Assembly: GCA_002436105.1 (NCBI GenBank)
Contig: DIXU01000003.1
Location: forward strand, 1-64,000
Length of the DNA stretch: 64,000 bases
Reading direction: 5' to 3'
DNA from: Candidatus Aminicenantes bacterium UBA6072
Lineage (GTDB): Bacteria > Acidobacteriota > Aminicenantia > UBA2199
The translations under genes and the position numbers were made by a program. A model generated the notes under the pieces. It was given only the letters and a program-made list of their open reading frames with translations. It did not search any database and was not told where the DNA came from. Positions 1 through 7,604 of the stretch are shown in pieces (positions within the stretch are counted from its first letter, which is position 1; every line of letters begins with the position of its first letter).

Positions 1-137
1 AACGGACCCACCAGGGGAAGCGTTGCCTAGGACGAACCCCGATGGCTACGTTCCTTGATGGGTTGGATCTGGTGAAACAAAAGAAACTGGACAACCAGTA
101 CGTCGGGCAAGTTGACGCTTGTCAACAAAAGTGTTAA
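1..137 (+). pseudogene. C-terminal end of an IS481/IS3-type transposase (cut by window edge)
   Basis: An open frame entering from the left edge (first full codon at base 3) ends with TAA at 135-137. The visible 44 residues include HQGK, GRTP and FLDG, the pattern found at the C-terminus of IS481/IS3-family DDE transposases, after the catalytic core. The core lies outside the window, so activity cannot be judged. A short palindrome (GTTGAC, 4-base gap, GTCAAC) spans the last codons, but no convincing terminal inverted repeat follows the stop. Family assignment rests on this short motif only. Confidence 0.5.
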
Positions 138-146
138 CTAATGCAT

Positions 147-288
147 CTCAGGATTTGGGATTCCCTCTTTATGTAAGGGCGGTTCGCGAACCGCCCCTAC
201 AAAAGGCGGAACAGCGATCGGGATTACCCCAGCATATCAATTGCATTAATGATTTTTTCTTCACAACCACTATCACTATCACTACCAC
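147..288 (+). repeat. Dispersed palindromic element, copy 1
   Basis: The element has a perfect inverted core (GGGCGGTTCGCGAACCGCCC, 177-196), about 70 conserved bases, and a hexamer array of CACTAT-type units at its right end (269-288). The same sequence, in the same order and with scattered substitutions, lies on the opposite strand at 14226-14370. A shorter relative lies at 16461-16652. No ORF is inside. It resembles REP or MITE-type intergenic elements. Confidence 0.7.
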
Positions 289-309
289 AAACGCCTGTAA
301 ATTCTCTTG

Positions 310-337
310 CTGACACTGACACTGTCACTGTCACTGT
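310..337 (+). repeat. Hexamer array of TGACAC/TGTCAC units upstream of queF
   Basis: Four to five tandem 6-base units alternate between TGACAC and TGTCAC, so the array is partly self-complementary (first half against second half). It ends about 45 bases before the queF start. It belongs to the array family described in the findings. Confidence 0.6.
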
Positions 338-382
338 TCCAGACCACTTGACTCTTTGCGGCGTATTGCCCATAATCTGCCC

Positions 383-784
383 ATGAAAATGGACGATGTC
401 GCCAAATACCTGCAGGGCATCCGCCAGGACGCCTTTTTCATCGACTACGACGTGCTGGAGACCGAACCCTACGAGAACAAGGGCAAGGCGACGAAGGTGG
501 AGATCGTCCACCCCGAGTTCACCTCGCTCTGCCCCAAGACCGGGCTCCCCGACCACGGCGTCATCCGCATCCGCTACGTCCCGGACAAGCTGATCGTCGA
601 GCTGAAATCGCTCAAGTATTACTTCCTGCAGTACCGCAACGCCGGCATTTTTTACGAATCCCTCACCCCGCTGATCCTGAAGCACCTGGTCAAGAAGGTC
701 CAGCCGCAGGAGATGACCGTCGAGGCCGAGTTCACGCCGCGGGGAGGGCTGACCACGAAGGTTATATCGACTTACAAGAAATAG
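383..784 (+). CDS. queF: NADPH-dependent 7-cyano-7-deazaguanine reductase (short, type I QueF)
   Basis: QueF reduces the nitrile preQ0 to the amine preQ1 in queuosine tRNA modification, in the cytoplasm. At 133 residues this is the single-domain class. The catalytic Cys is C50 (SLCPKTG) and the acid is D57. The QueF signature ELKSLKYYFLQYRN follows at 73-86. I chose the ATG at 383 because an upstream ATG at 356 would add nine residues with no family resemblance. No other queuosine gene is in the window. The last codons (tacaagaaatag) are repeated downstream at 841-850 as part of the array that follows. Confidence 0.93.
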   Translation: MKMDDVAKYLQGIRQDAFFIDYDVLETEPYENKGKATKVEIVHPEFTSLCPKTGLPDHGVIRIRYVPDKLIVELKSLKYYFLQYRNAGIFYESLTPLILKHLVKKVQPQEMTVEAEFTPRGGLTTKVISTYKK

Positions 785-1021
785 ATATCCGTGATTCGTG
801 ATTCGTGAGCCGTAATTCGAGAAGAGATGTTATTTTTAACTACAAGAAACAGGAATCCGTGATTCGTGATTCGTAAACCGTGATTCGAGAAGAGATGTTT
901 TTTCTTGCTTGTTTTTCTTTATCTTCCGAATCACAATCACGAATTACAAATTTTGAAAAGAGATATAATTGTTCGTTTGTTTATCTTTTCTTCCGAATTA
1001 CGAATCACGAATCACGGAGTA
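785..1021. repeat. Inverted heptamer arrays (CGTGATT / AATCACG) between convergent genes
   Basis: Left arrays of 7-base units (CGTGATT and variants) run at 790-824 and again at 858-892, a duplication with a 68-base period. Complementary arrays follow at 927-946 and 994-1021 (CGAATCA, CGAATTA). Purine-rich GAAGAGAT and pyrimidine-rich ATCTTTTCTTCC segments flank the centre and are also complementary. The gap separates the 3' ends of queF and the ABC permease, so the hairpins could act as a two-way terminator. No ORF is supported here. Confidence 0.8.
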
Positions 1022-1028
1022 TATATCC

Positions 1029-2672
1029 TCAAAGTTCGCGAGCGAGCCATGCTCTCCTGCCCCTGCGGTAGTAATAGGCGATCAGCAGGGCGTTGACCAG
1101 CAGGAAACCGGCGAACCAGGCGAAGATCTCCAGCCAGGGGGTCGCCCGGCGCGTGAACAGGTGCCAATAGTAGACGCCGACCGGCCGCACCAGGAACAGC
1201 ATGCCGGCGACCACGTAGATCATGCTCCACAGCATGTAGGAGACGCCCTGCTTGGAAACGATCACGTGCTCGGGCGACAGGGGGTTGGTCTCGTTGGTCT
1301 CGATGCCCAGGGTCAGCGCCAGCACCGTCAGGAAGACGATGGCCGGCGCCAGGAAAACCAGGGCGATGACCCGGGTGAAGGCGTCGAAGCGCAGCGCCAG
1401 GTCGCCCAGGACGTAGAGGGAGAAGCCGATGAAAAGCTGCGGCAGCAGGTGGAACCAGAGTTTGAAGCGGAAGAACGCCGCCTTGGGAAAAGGGGCGCTG
1501 AACAGGTGCACCTGGCCCGGCCCCTCGCCGGGGACCGAGGTGAAGGTGAAGCGCGAGTTCAGTCCGGCCACGATGAAGACGGCCATGACCAGGTTCAGGT
1601 AGGAGACGAAGTTCTTCACCGACGGGTGCGGCAGCGGGATCATCTTCATGTTGATGACGAAGACCGCCACCAGGGCGCCGACGATCAGCAGCTGCGACCA
1701 TTGCGCCGGCGTGCGCAGGAAGGCCTTGACCTCCTTGCGCCGCAGCATGCGCGTGTCGTTGCCCAGATCCCAGGGGTGCCAGCTCGACTTGAAGTATCCC
1801 CGCCCGCCGCGGTTCAGCTTGTCGAACAGCTGCAGGTACAGCGTGCGGCGAAAAAGGGAGACCAGCGCCAGCAGGGCGGCGACCAGGATCGCGAACAGGC
1901 CGATGGTCCGCCAGTAGGCGGCGGCCTGGCCGCCGGCGGCCTGGCTCAGCGACTTGGCCAGCCAGGAAAATGGGAAATAATACAGCGCCCTGACGTCCAG
2001 CGAGCCCATGTAGCGCAGGACGTTGTCGATCTCGCCCGGCTCCAGGAAGCGCTCGGGGCGCAGCAGGCGCAGGAAGACCACGATGGAGGAGATGAGGATG
2101 ATGGAAAAGACCGACAGCACCGGCTGCAGACGGCGCACCGAGAAGAAGGCCGGGATGATCATCCCCAGCGCGATGCCGGCCAGCACGCCGACGGCGATGA
2201 ACAGCAGGAAGGCCAGCAGCACCTGCAATGCCTGTCCGGCGCCGGGGGCGAACCAGCGGCAGTAGAAGAACAGCACCGGCAGGGAAAAGAATACGACCAT
2301 GGCCGAGCTGTAGACGCCGGTCTCGAGCATCTTCCAGGCGAAGGCGCTGCGCAGCGGCATGGGGGTGGTGAAAAGGAAATGCAGGTCGCGCGAGATGAAA
2401 AAGACGTCGAGCGAGGTCAGCAGCGAGGAAAGCAGCAGCATGGAGAAGAGCGTCATGAAGATCATCATCAGCAGCTTCTCGGCCAGGAACAGGCGGAAGA
2501 CCTCGGGAAATTCCTCGACCCCGGCCAGGTAGCCGAAGATCTTGTTGAAGAAGAATCCGAGCACCAGGACGAAGAAGAGCCCCAGCAGGAGAAAGAGGAC
2601 ATATTTCTTCCTCTCGCCGCGCCGCAGCGAGTTGCGCAGCTGCTGGAACTTAAGCTTCAGCAGGCTTCTCAT
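1029..2672 (-). CDS. ABC exporter, membrane permease subunit
   Basis: This 547-residue protein has many hydrophobic segments spread along its length and no nucleotide-binding motifs. It is an integral membrane subunit of the ABC-2/large-permease type. Its start overlaps the 3' end of the ATPase gene by 23 bases, so the two are translated as a pair. The N-terminus is basic (MRSLLKLKFQQLRN) before the first membrane span, as in cytoplasmic-in permeases. The substrate is not predictable from sequence. No lipoprotein-release (LolCE) or MacB-type periplasmic domain was evident. Confidence 0.75.
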   Translation of the reverse strand: MRSLLKLKFQQLRNSLRRGERKKYVLFLLLGLFFVLVLGFFFNKIFGYLAGVEEFPEVFRLFLAEKLLMMIFMTLFSMLLLSSLLTSLDVFFISRDLHFLFTTPMPLRSAFAWKMLETGVYSSAMVVFFSLPVLFFYCRWFAPGAGQALQVLLAFLLFIAVGVLAGIALGMIIPAFFSVRRLQPVLSVFSIILISSIVVFLRLLRPERFLEPGEIDNVLRYMGSLDVRALYYFPFSWLAKSLSQAAGGQAAAYWRTIGLFAILVAALLALVSLFRRTLYLQLFDKLNRGGRGYFKSSWHPWDLGNDTRMLRRKEVKAFLRTPAQWSQLLIVGALVAVFVINMKMIPLPHPSVKNFVSYLNLVMAVFIVAGLNSRFTFTSVPGEGPGQVHLFSAPFPKAAFFRFKLWFHLLPQLFIGFSLYVLGDLALRFDAFTRVIALVFLAPAIVFLTVLALTLGIETNETNPLSPEHVIVSKQGVSYMLWSMIYVVAGMLFLVRPVGVYYWHLFTRRATPWLEIFAWFAGFLLVNALLIAYYYRRGRRAWLAREL

Positions 2673-3387
2673 GGCGCAGCACCGTCTGGAAATAGAACTC
2701 CTCCAGGCTATCCTGCCCGGCCAGCGCCATCAGCTCGGCCAGGCCGCCCTGGACGATGACGCGGCCGTCGACGATGATGCCGATGCGCCGGCAGACCTCC
2801 TGCGCCAGGGAGAGGATGTGGGTGGCGAACAGGACGGCCGTCCCCCTGGAGGCGACCTCCTTCAGGTAGAGCTTGAACTTCTTGCCCACCAGCGGGTCGA
2901 TGGAAACCAGCGGCTCGTCCAGCAGCAGCAGGCGCGGCTGGACGGCGAGCGCCTGCGAGATGAGCAGCTTCTGTCGGGTGCCGGCCGAGTAGTTCTCCAC
3001 CAGCTCGCCGCGGTACTCCTCGAATTCGAAGTACTTGAAGAAGAAATCGCTCTGCTCGCGGCGCCGGGCGTAGGGGATGCGGTACAAATCCATGAAGAAA
3101 TTCAGGTGCTCCTCGCCGCTCAGCTTGTAGTAGAGGAAGGGCTGGTCGGGCACGTAGGCGATCAGCTTCTTCAGCTCGTGGTCCTCGCGGTGATACGTCC
3201 GGCCTTCGACGGTCACCGAGCCGCCGTCGGGCGCCAGCAGGCCGGCCAGGACCTTCAGGGTCGTGGTCTTGCCCGCGCCGTTCGGGCCCAGCAGGCCGTA
3301 GATCTCGCCGCCGGCCAGGGAGAACGTGACGTCCTTCAGGGCCTGGCGCTTGCCGAATTTCTTTTGCAAGCCTGTAACTTCAAGCAT
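2650..3387 (-). CDS. ABC transporter ATP-binding protein
   Basis: This is a 245-residue nucleotide-binding subunit. Walker A is GPNGAGKT (34-41), the signature is YSAGTRQKL, Walker B is LLLLDEP and the switch region has a His (FATHIL). It should power the overlapping permease. The ATG at 3387 is preferred over one six codons upstream: the protein then begins MLEVTGLQKKFG, as in the family, and a -10 box (TACAAT) lies exactly six bases before it. There is no Shine-Dalgarno sequence, so the transcript is predicted to be leaderless. Confidence 0.9.
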   Translation of the reverse strand: MLEVTGLQKKFGKRQALKDVTFSLAGGEIYGLLGPNGAGKTTTLKVLAGLLAPDGGSVTVEGRTYHREDHELKKLIAYVPDQPFLYYKLSGEEHLNFFMDLYRIPYARRREQSDFFFKYFEFEEYRGELVENYSAGTRQKLLISQALAVQPRLLLLDEPLVSIDPLVGKKFKLYLKEVASRGTAVLFATHILSLAQEVCRRIGIIVDGRVIVQGGLAELMALAGQDSLEEFYFQTVLRHEKPAEA

Positions 3388-3393
3388 GGGGGC

Positions 3394-3402
3394 ATTGTAG
3401 CA
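3394..3402 (-). promoter_or_regulatory. Extended -10 promoter for ABC ATPase, leaderless layout
   Basis: On the minus strand the sequence reads TGC-TACAAT, then GCCCCC, then the ATG at 3387. No good -35 box is seen. The upstream DNA is the heptamer array. Confidence 0.55.
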
Positions 3403-3413
3403 CAAAGAGAGAC

Positions 3414-3591
3414 GCTAGACGTTAGAAGTTAGACGTTAGCAAGAAAAAGGATATAGCAAATTTCAAGCCTTTTTTTCTAACCAGCAACGTCTAACATCTG
3501 ATATATTCTTAAGACGGTAGCAAGGCGAAGGATAAAGCATTATTTAGGGCTTTTTCTTGCTAACCACTATCGTCTAACGTCTGACGTCTAT
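3414..3591. repeat. Inverted heptamer arrays (GTTAGAC / GTCTAAC)
   Basis: Four left units (GCTAGAC, GTTAGAA, GTTAGAC, GTTAGCA; 3414-3441) are followed by GCAAGAAAAAGG, an AT-rich stretch and the complement CGTCTAA-CATCTGA (3488-3501). A second partial hairpin ends in CGTCTAA-CGTCTGA-CGTCTAT (3571-3591). The last unit contains the TAG stop of the adenylate cyclase. The gap lies between two minus-strand genes. Confidence 0.8.
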
Positions 3592-5627
3592 TTCTCGGTA
3601 TAGGTCCAGCACCCGTCCCAGTTCTCCGGCGGGTTGTCGAGGAGCCAGCAGCAGCGTTTGGCGAAGACCTGCGCCGGCCCATCATCGGCCAGGGCCAGGA
3701 AGACGTCCATGGCCGCGGCGAAATCGCCGGCGAAATAGAGGCGCAGGCCTTTTTCGAACTCCGTCAGGCGCCCGGGAACATGGGCGGGCATCGCGTCCCT
3801 GGCGGCGACGACCTCGAAGATCTCCTCCGGGACCTGCTTGCCCTTGACGCGCACGCGGTCGAGCCGGCGCAGAATCATCTCCCCGGCCGCCATCTGCGCC
3901 GCGAGCGAGCCGCAGATGACCCGGGTGCCGTACTGCTTGTTGATCCCCTCCAGGCGCGAGGCCAGGTTGACGGCGTCGCCGATGACCGTGTACTCGAAGC
4001 GCCGGCGCGAGCCGATGTTGCCCACGATGACCTCGCCGCTGTTGACGCCCACGCGCATTCCCAGGCGCGGCAGCCCGGCGTCGGCGAATTCGTCGTTCAG
4101 CTCCCGCAGCTTCTCCTGGCAGCGCAGCGCCGCGCGCATCGCCAGCGCCGCCTGGCGCTCGGAGGGCAGCGGCGCCCCCCAGAAGGCCATGATGGCGTCG
4201 CCCTCGAACTTGTTGACGAAGCCGTCGCCCTCCATGATCTCCGCGGTCATGCGCTCGAGGTAGGTGTTGAGGATGCGCACCACCTCCTCGGGGGGCAGCT
4301 TCTCCGACAGCGAGGTGAAGCCGGCCAGGTCGGAAAAAAAGACGGTTACCCGCTTTTTTTCGCCGCCCAGGTGCAGGCCGCCGGGGTTCTTTTTGATCTC
4401 GGCCAGCAGCGAGTCGGACATGTAGCCCTTGAAGGCGCCTTCAATGAACTTTTTCTCGCGGCGCACGCGCTGGTAACGGACATAGGCATCGTAGCCCGAG
4501 CAGATGACCAGGCCCAGGAACAGGGGGATGAAGTCCAGGTCGACGCCGGCGCGGAAGAGGATGAAATTCCCGGCCAGGGCCAGGAGGATGATGGCCAGCG
4601 CCGCCAGCAGCTGCCAGGTCAGGGCCTGGATCCTCGGCAGGAAGAGGTTCAGCAGGGCGATGGCCAGCAGGACCAGCAGCCACTGCGCCCAGGGAGGGGC
4701 CACGCGGATGAAGTCGCGCTGCAGCAGGTTGGCCAGCGCCGTGGCGTGCAGCTCGAAGCCGCTGCCCCCGGCGTTGACCGGCGTGGCGCGGTTGTCCAGC
4801 AGGCCGGTGGCCGTGGCCCCGATCACGACGATCCTGCCCTTGAGGCCGGCGGGCGCCACGATCGGCTTCTCGCCCGCGTCTCTCCTGACCTGCGACTGGA
4901 TCAGCTCGGAGATGGCGTAGGTCCGGAAGCTGTCCTTGCGGTAGAAGCGGAGGTTCAATCCCCCGTCCGCGGCGAAGGGGACATCGTCCAGATCCAGCCG
5001 CGGCTCGGCGTACAGGGCCATGGCCAGCGCCAGGGAGGGATAGATCTTTCCGCCATGTCCGACGAAGTGGCGAATGCGGCGGTAGACATGGTCGCGGTCG
5101 GGATCGGCCTGGGCATTGCCGCCGCCGCGCGCCGCCGCGCAAAGGGAAGGCAGCGGCAACAGCACCGGCCCCTGGCGGACCGGCAGCCGCTTCAGCTGCG
5201 GCGCGGCGGGCAGGGCGAAACGTTCCACGGCCTCGGTAACATCCTCGCCTTGGTGAAAGAACAATGGCAGGAAAACATGCCCCGAGCTCTGGATCGAGGC
5301 GGCCAGCCGCTCGTCCTCGCCGTCGTACAGGCCGGGCTCGCTGAGAACCAGGTCGACGGCGACCGCCCGGGCGCCGGCGGCGGCGAGATAATCGACGGCC
5401 CGGGCATACAGGCTGCGCGGCCAGGGCCAGGAGATGTTGAATTCGCGGCTGTAGAAATCGATGCTCCCCTGGTCGATCTTGGCCAGCACGACATCGTCCG
5501 GGGCGACGGGAGCGGACAGGAGGACTTTCTGGTCGTAGATCTTCGCTTCATAGAGATGGGAGAAAAAACCGCCCAGGAAGAAGGTGACGGCGAAGATCAG
5601 CGCCGTCGACAGCCCGTAGCGCTTCAA
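3588..5627 (-). CDS. CHASE2-domain class III adenylate cyclase
   Basis: This 679-residue membrane protein should make cAMP in response to an extracytoplasmic signal. One N-terminal span (about 7-24) precedes a CHASE2 sensor (about 30-310). Three further spans (about 314-378) follow, then a catalytic domain (about 424-600). Metal-binding Asp residues are D433 (FFSDLAGF) and D477 (FEGDAIMAF). K473 matches the adenine-specifying Lys. TVIGDAVN and NLASR carry the other active-site residues. The C-terminal tail resembles one TPR-like helix pair. The start is TTG, two bases after the M48 stop, which implies coupled translation. The stop lies in a heptamer repeat. Confidence 0.88.
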   Translation of the reverse strand: MKRYGLSTALIFAVTFFLGGFFSHLYEAKIYDQKVLLSAPVAPDDVVLAKIDQGSIDFYSREFNISWPWPRSLYARAVDYLAAAGARAVAVDLVLSEPGLYDGEDERLAASIQSSGHVFLPLFFHQGEDVTEAVERFALPAAPQLKRLPVRQGPVLLPLPSLCAAARGGGNAQADPDRDHVYRRIRHFVGHGGKIYPSLALAMALYAEPRLDLDDVPFAADGGLNLRFYRKDSFRTYAISELIQSQVRRDAGEKPIVAPAGLKGRIVVIGATATGLLDNRATPVNAGGSGFELHATALANLLQRDFIRVAPPWAQWLLVLLAIALLNLFLPRIQALTWQLLAALAIILLALAGNFILFRAGVDLDFIPLFLGLVICSGYDAYVRYQRVRREKKFIEGAFKGYMSDSLLAEIKKNPGGLHLGGEKKRVTVFFSDLAGFTSLSEKLPPEEVVRILNTYLERMTAEIMEGDGFVNKFEGDAIMAFWGAPLPSERQAALAMRAALRCQEKLRELNDEFADAGLPRLGMRVGVNSGEVIVGNIGSRRRFEYTVIGDAVNLASRLEGINKQYGTRVICGSLAAQMAAGEMILRRLDRVRVKGKQVPEEIFEVVAARDAMPAHVPGRLTEFEKGLRLYFAGDFAAAMDVFLALADDGPAQVFAKRCCWLLDNPPENWDGCWTYTEK

Positions 5628-5629
5628 TT

Positions 5630-6466
5630 TCAGCGGCGCGCCAATGCCTGCCGGAAGCGGGCGCCGCGGGCTTCGCGGCCGTTCCTTCCCCCGGCGGGGC
5701 CGGCGCTGCCCGAGACGTAGGCGATGCGCCTGGCGGCGGATGGGTGGGCCGAGAAAGCCTTGACCTTTTTCTTCTCGACCGCCCGGATCTTTTCCAGCAT
5801 GTCGCGCAGCGCCCCGGGGTCATAGCCGGTGACGGCCAGCAAGTCCAGGGCCCCGAGGTCGGCGCTCTTCTCCTGGCCGCGGGAATATCCCTTCTGCAGC
5901 AGCGTGCCGCTGATGTCCATGACCGAGTCCTGGAACACGCCCAGGGCGCCGCCGCCGGAGCCCACGGCCTCGCCGGCGGTGAACGTTCCCAGCGCCTTCA
6001 GCCGCTGCGAGCGGATGGCCTTCAGCGGGTCCCTGGCGACGATGTGCTGGATCTCGTGGGCCAGGACCGCCGCCAGCTCATCCTCGTCGGCAGCCATCTC
6101 GACGATGCCGCGCGTGAGGAATATGATGCCGCCCGGAGCCGAGAAGGCGTTGGCCTCCGCGGTATCGAGCAGGGCGAAGTGGTAGCCGCCGTAAGTTTCG
6201 GGCCGCTGGCAGCGAAGCGCCAGAGACCGGCCCACCAGGTTGAGGTAGCGGGTCAGGGCGCCGTTCTTCCACAGCGGATACTGGCCGAGGATGTTCGCCG
6301 CCACCGCGCGGCCGATATGGTATTCTTCCTCCTCGTTGATCTTGTGCGCCGCTCCCGAAACAAGCTCCACCCCCTTTTTGGCCTTCTTGATCTTGCTCAG
6401 GCTGACCGGGGGCTTCCAGGAGACGAGCAGCGCGCACAGCAGGACGACCGGCAGCAGCCGCTTCAT
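5630..6466 (-). CDS. M48-family metalloprotease, periplasmic
   Basis: This is a 278-residue Zn protease with an N-terminal signal segment (MKRLLPVVLLCALLVSW). The HEIQH motif is at 137-141 and the downstream acidic ligand lies in GQEKSADLGALDL. NAFSAPGG and FLTRG upstream are characteristic of BepA/LoiP-type M48 enzymes, which handle outer-membrane protein quality control. It lacks the C-terminal TPRs of BepA. Its start overlaps the SH3 gene stop (ATGA), and the cyclase follows two bases after its stop. Confidence 0.87.
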   Translation of the reverse strand: MKRLLPVVLLCALLVSWKPPVSLSKIKKAKKGVELVSGAAHKINEEEEYHIGRAVAANILGQYPLWKNGALTRYLNLVGRSLALRCQRPETYGGYHFALLDTAEANAFSAPGGIIFLTRGIVEMAADEDELAAVLAHEIQHIVARDPLKAIRSQRLKALGTFTAGEAVGSGGGALGVFQDSVMDISGTLLQKGYSRGQEKSADLGALDLLAVTGYDPGALRDMLEKIRAVEKKKVKAFSAHPSAARRIAYVSGSAGPAGGRNGREARGARFRQALARR

Positions 6467-6915
6467 TTCAGCCTCCCGTCGCGCACGAAGCGGGCCAGGG
6501 CCGGAACGTCGACCTCCTGCTCCATGACCCAGCCCAGGTCGGCGAAGTTGTAGCCCGTGCTGTTGCGCAGCTTCTTTTCGTTGCCCTCGTCGAACCCCTT
6601 GGCAGCCAGAGCCAGTTCATCCTGGCTGGCCCCCTTCGGGCCCGGGGCGATGCCGCCCAGCGTCACCCTGCTCTCCATGACGGCGCTGGAATGGACGAAG
6701 CCTTTCACTCCGCCGGCGCTGCGCACCTGGTACCAGCTCCCCTGCGCTTCCAGCAGCTCCAGCCGGTTTCCCTTCTGCAGGGGGCAAAGGCTGGCGGAGA
6801 GAAAATCGGGCTGCGCCAGCAGGCGGGTGCGCAGCACCTGGACCACCAGCGCCTTGTCGGCCGCAAACAGCGCTGTCGCGGCCAGCACAACCAGGAACCA
6901 AGCTGTCTTTTTCAT
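6463..6915 (-). CDS. Secreted SH3-like domain protein
   Basis: This 150-residue protein has a signal peptide (MKKTAWFLVVLAATALFAADKA). A bacterial SH3-type region follows (about 20-80), with the usual QGSWYQVRSAGGVKGFVHSSAV ending broken here to GSWYQV and GFVHSS. Such domains often bind cell-wall or protease partners. It is first in an operon with the M48 protease and the cyclase. A Shine-Dalgarno AGAGGT precedes the ATG at 6915. The remainder (80-150) is not recognised. Confidence 0.75.
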   Translation of the reverse strand: MKKTAWFLVVLAATALFAADKALVVQVLRTRLLAQPDFLSASLCPLQKGNRLELLEAQGSWYQVRSAGGVKGFVHSSAVMESRVTLGGIAPGPKGASQDELALAAKGFDEGNEKKLRNSTGYNFADLGWVMEQEVDVPALARFVRDGRLK

Positions 6916-6955
6916 GGAATACCTCTGGCACCGCTTGAACGGCGATGACAGGAAA

Positions 6956-6984
6956 ATTATATTGCAATCAGGGCGCAAATTCAA
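6956..6984 (-). promoter_or_regulatory. Sigma-70-type promoter for SH3-M48-cyclase operon
   Basis: On the minus strand, TTGAAT (6979-6984), a 17-base spacer and TATAAT (6956-6961). About 35 bases of leader with a Shine-Dalgarno sequence follow. Confidence 0.75.
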
Positions 6985-7127
6985 CACCCTCCGGCATCCT
7001 GCTTCATGAATGGCCCCGGCCAGGCATTCCCCCCTTGATTCGCGAAAACCTGCGAAAAATCGAGAAAATCAGCGCAGCTGACGGATGGGAATTACAGCAA
7101 AACCCATGGGAACGGGATGTTTCGAAA

Positions 7128-7143
7128 TGGCATCCTTCCTGCA
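7128..7143 (+). promoter_or_regulatory. Sigma-54-type promoter before the 7.2-11.9 kb operon
   Basis: TGGCAT, five bases, then CTGCA: GG at 7129-7130 and GC at 7141-7142 have the -24/-12 spacing required for RpoN. The predicted start near 7154 leaves about 25 bases of leader with AAGGAGG before the ATG at 7179. The last gene of the operon encodes an RpoN activator. Confidence 0.55.
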
Positions 7144-7178
7144 TGCATTCATTGAAGTCATCACGAAGGAGGTTGACA

Positions 7179-7604
7179 ATGAAACGCTTTCATGTTGTTT
7201 TAGCGGTAATGGCGATCATGCTGACGGCCACGCTTGCTTTCGCGGCCATGGGCGGGGATGAGACCAAGACCCAGCCCCTGACGAAACAGGGCATCCTGCA
7301 ACGCTATGGATTCATCGATGAGGATGGCGACGGTATCAATGACCTGGCCCGGGATTCCGACAACGACGGCATTCCCAACTGCCTGGATGCGGACTGGGTC
7401 CGCCCCCAGGACGGCACGGGATACATGAACCGCTTCGGAGGCAAGCACCAGAACGGCAGCCAGCAGGGTGACGGCTTGTATCAGTACGGATACCGGCACG
7501 GTTGGCAAAACCAATGGGCCGCCGGCGGCAATCCCAATTTCTGCAACCAGACCGATCCGGGGCTCAACACCAACCGCAACCGGAGAACCCATCGCAGGCG
7601 CTGA
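7179..7604 (+). CDS. Small secreted protein with thrombospondin type 3-like calcium loops
   Basis: This 141-residue protein has a signal peptide ending AFA (about 1-23). Two adjacent acidic loops, DEDGDGIND and DSDNDGIPNCLD (about 48-70), match the Ca-binding thrombospondin type 3/EF-hand pattern. The rest is rich in Gly, Asn and Gln with a basic tail (NRNRRTHRRR). Placement before an outer-membrane barrel and a two-component system suggests an envelope or extracellular role, but function is unknown. AAGGAGG precedes the ATG. The stop overlaps the next ATG (TGATG). Confidence 0.75.
   Translation: MKRFHVVLAVMAIMLTATLAFAAMGGDETKTQPLTKQGILQRYGFIDEDGDGINDLARDSDNDGIPNCLDADWVRPQDGTGYMNRFGGKHQNGSQQGDGLYQYGYRHGWQNQWAAGGNPNFCNQTDPGLNTNRNRRTHRRR

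Noticed and set aside
119..313. 64-codon frame at the left edge
   Set aside because: It runs across the palindromic element and the hexamer array. Its C-terminal TTTITITTT-like run simply translates the array.
969..2759. 596-codon + strand open frame opposite the ABC permease
   Set aside because: It is the antisense shadow of a well-supported membrane protein. Its translation is Gln/Arg/Glu-rich low-complexity sequence typical of the complement of G+C-rich coding DNA.
6945..7178. N-terminal extension of the calcium-loop protein (frame opens at 6945)
   Set aside because: The signal peptide and AAGGAGG define the start at 7179. The extension would cross the sigma-54-type promoter.
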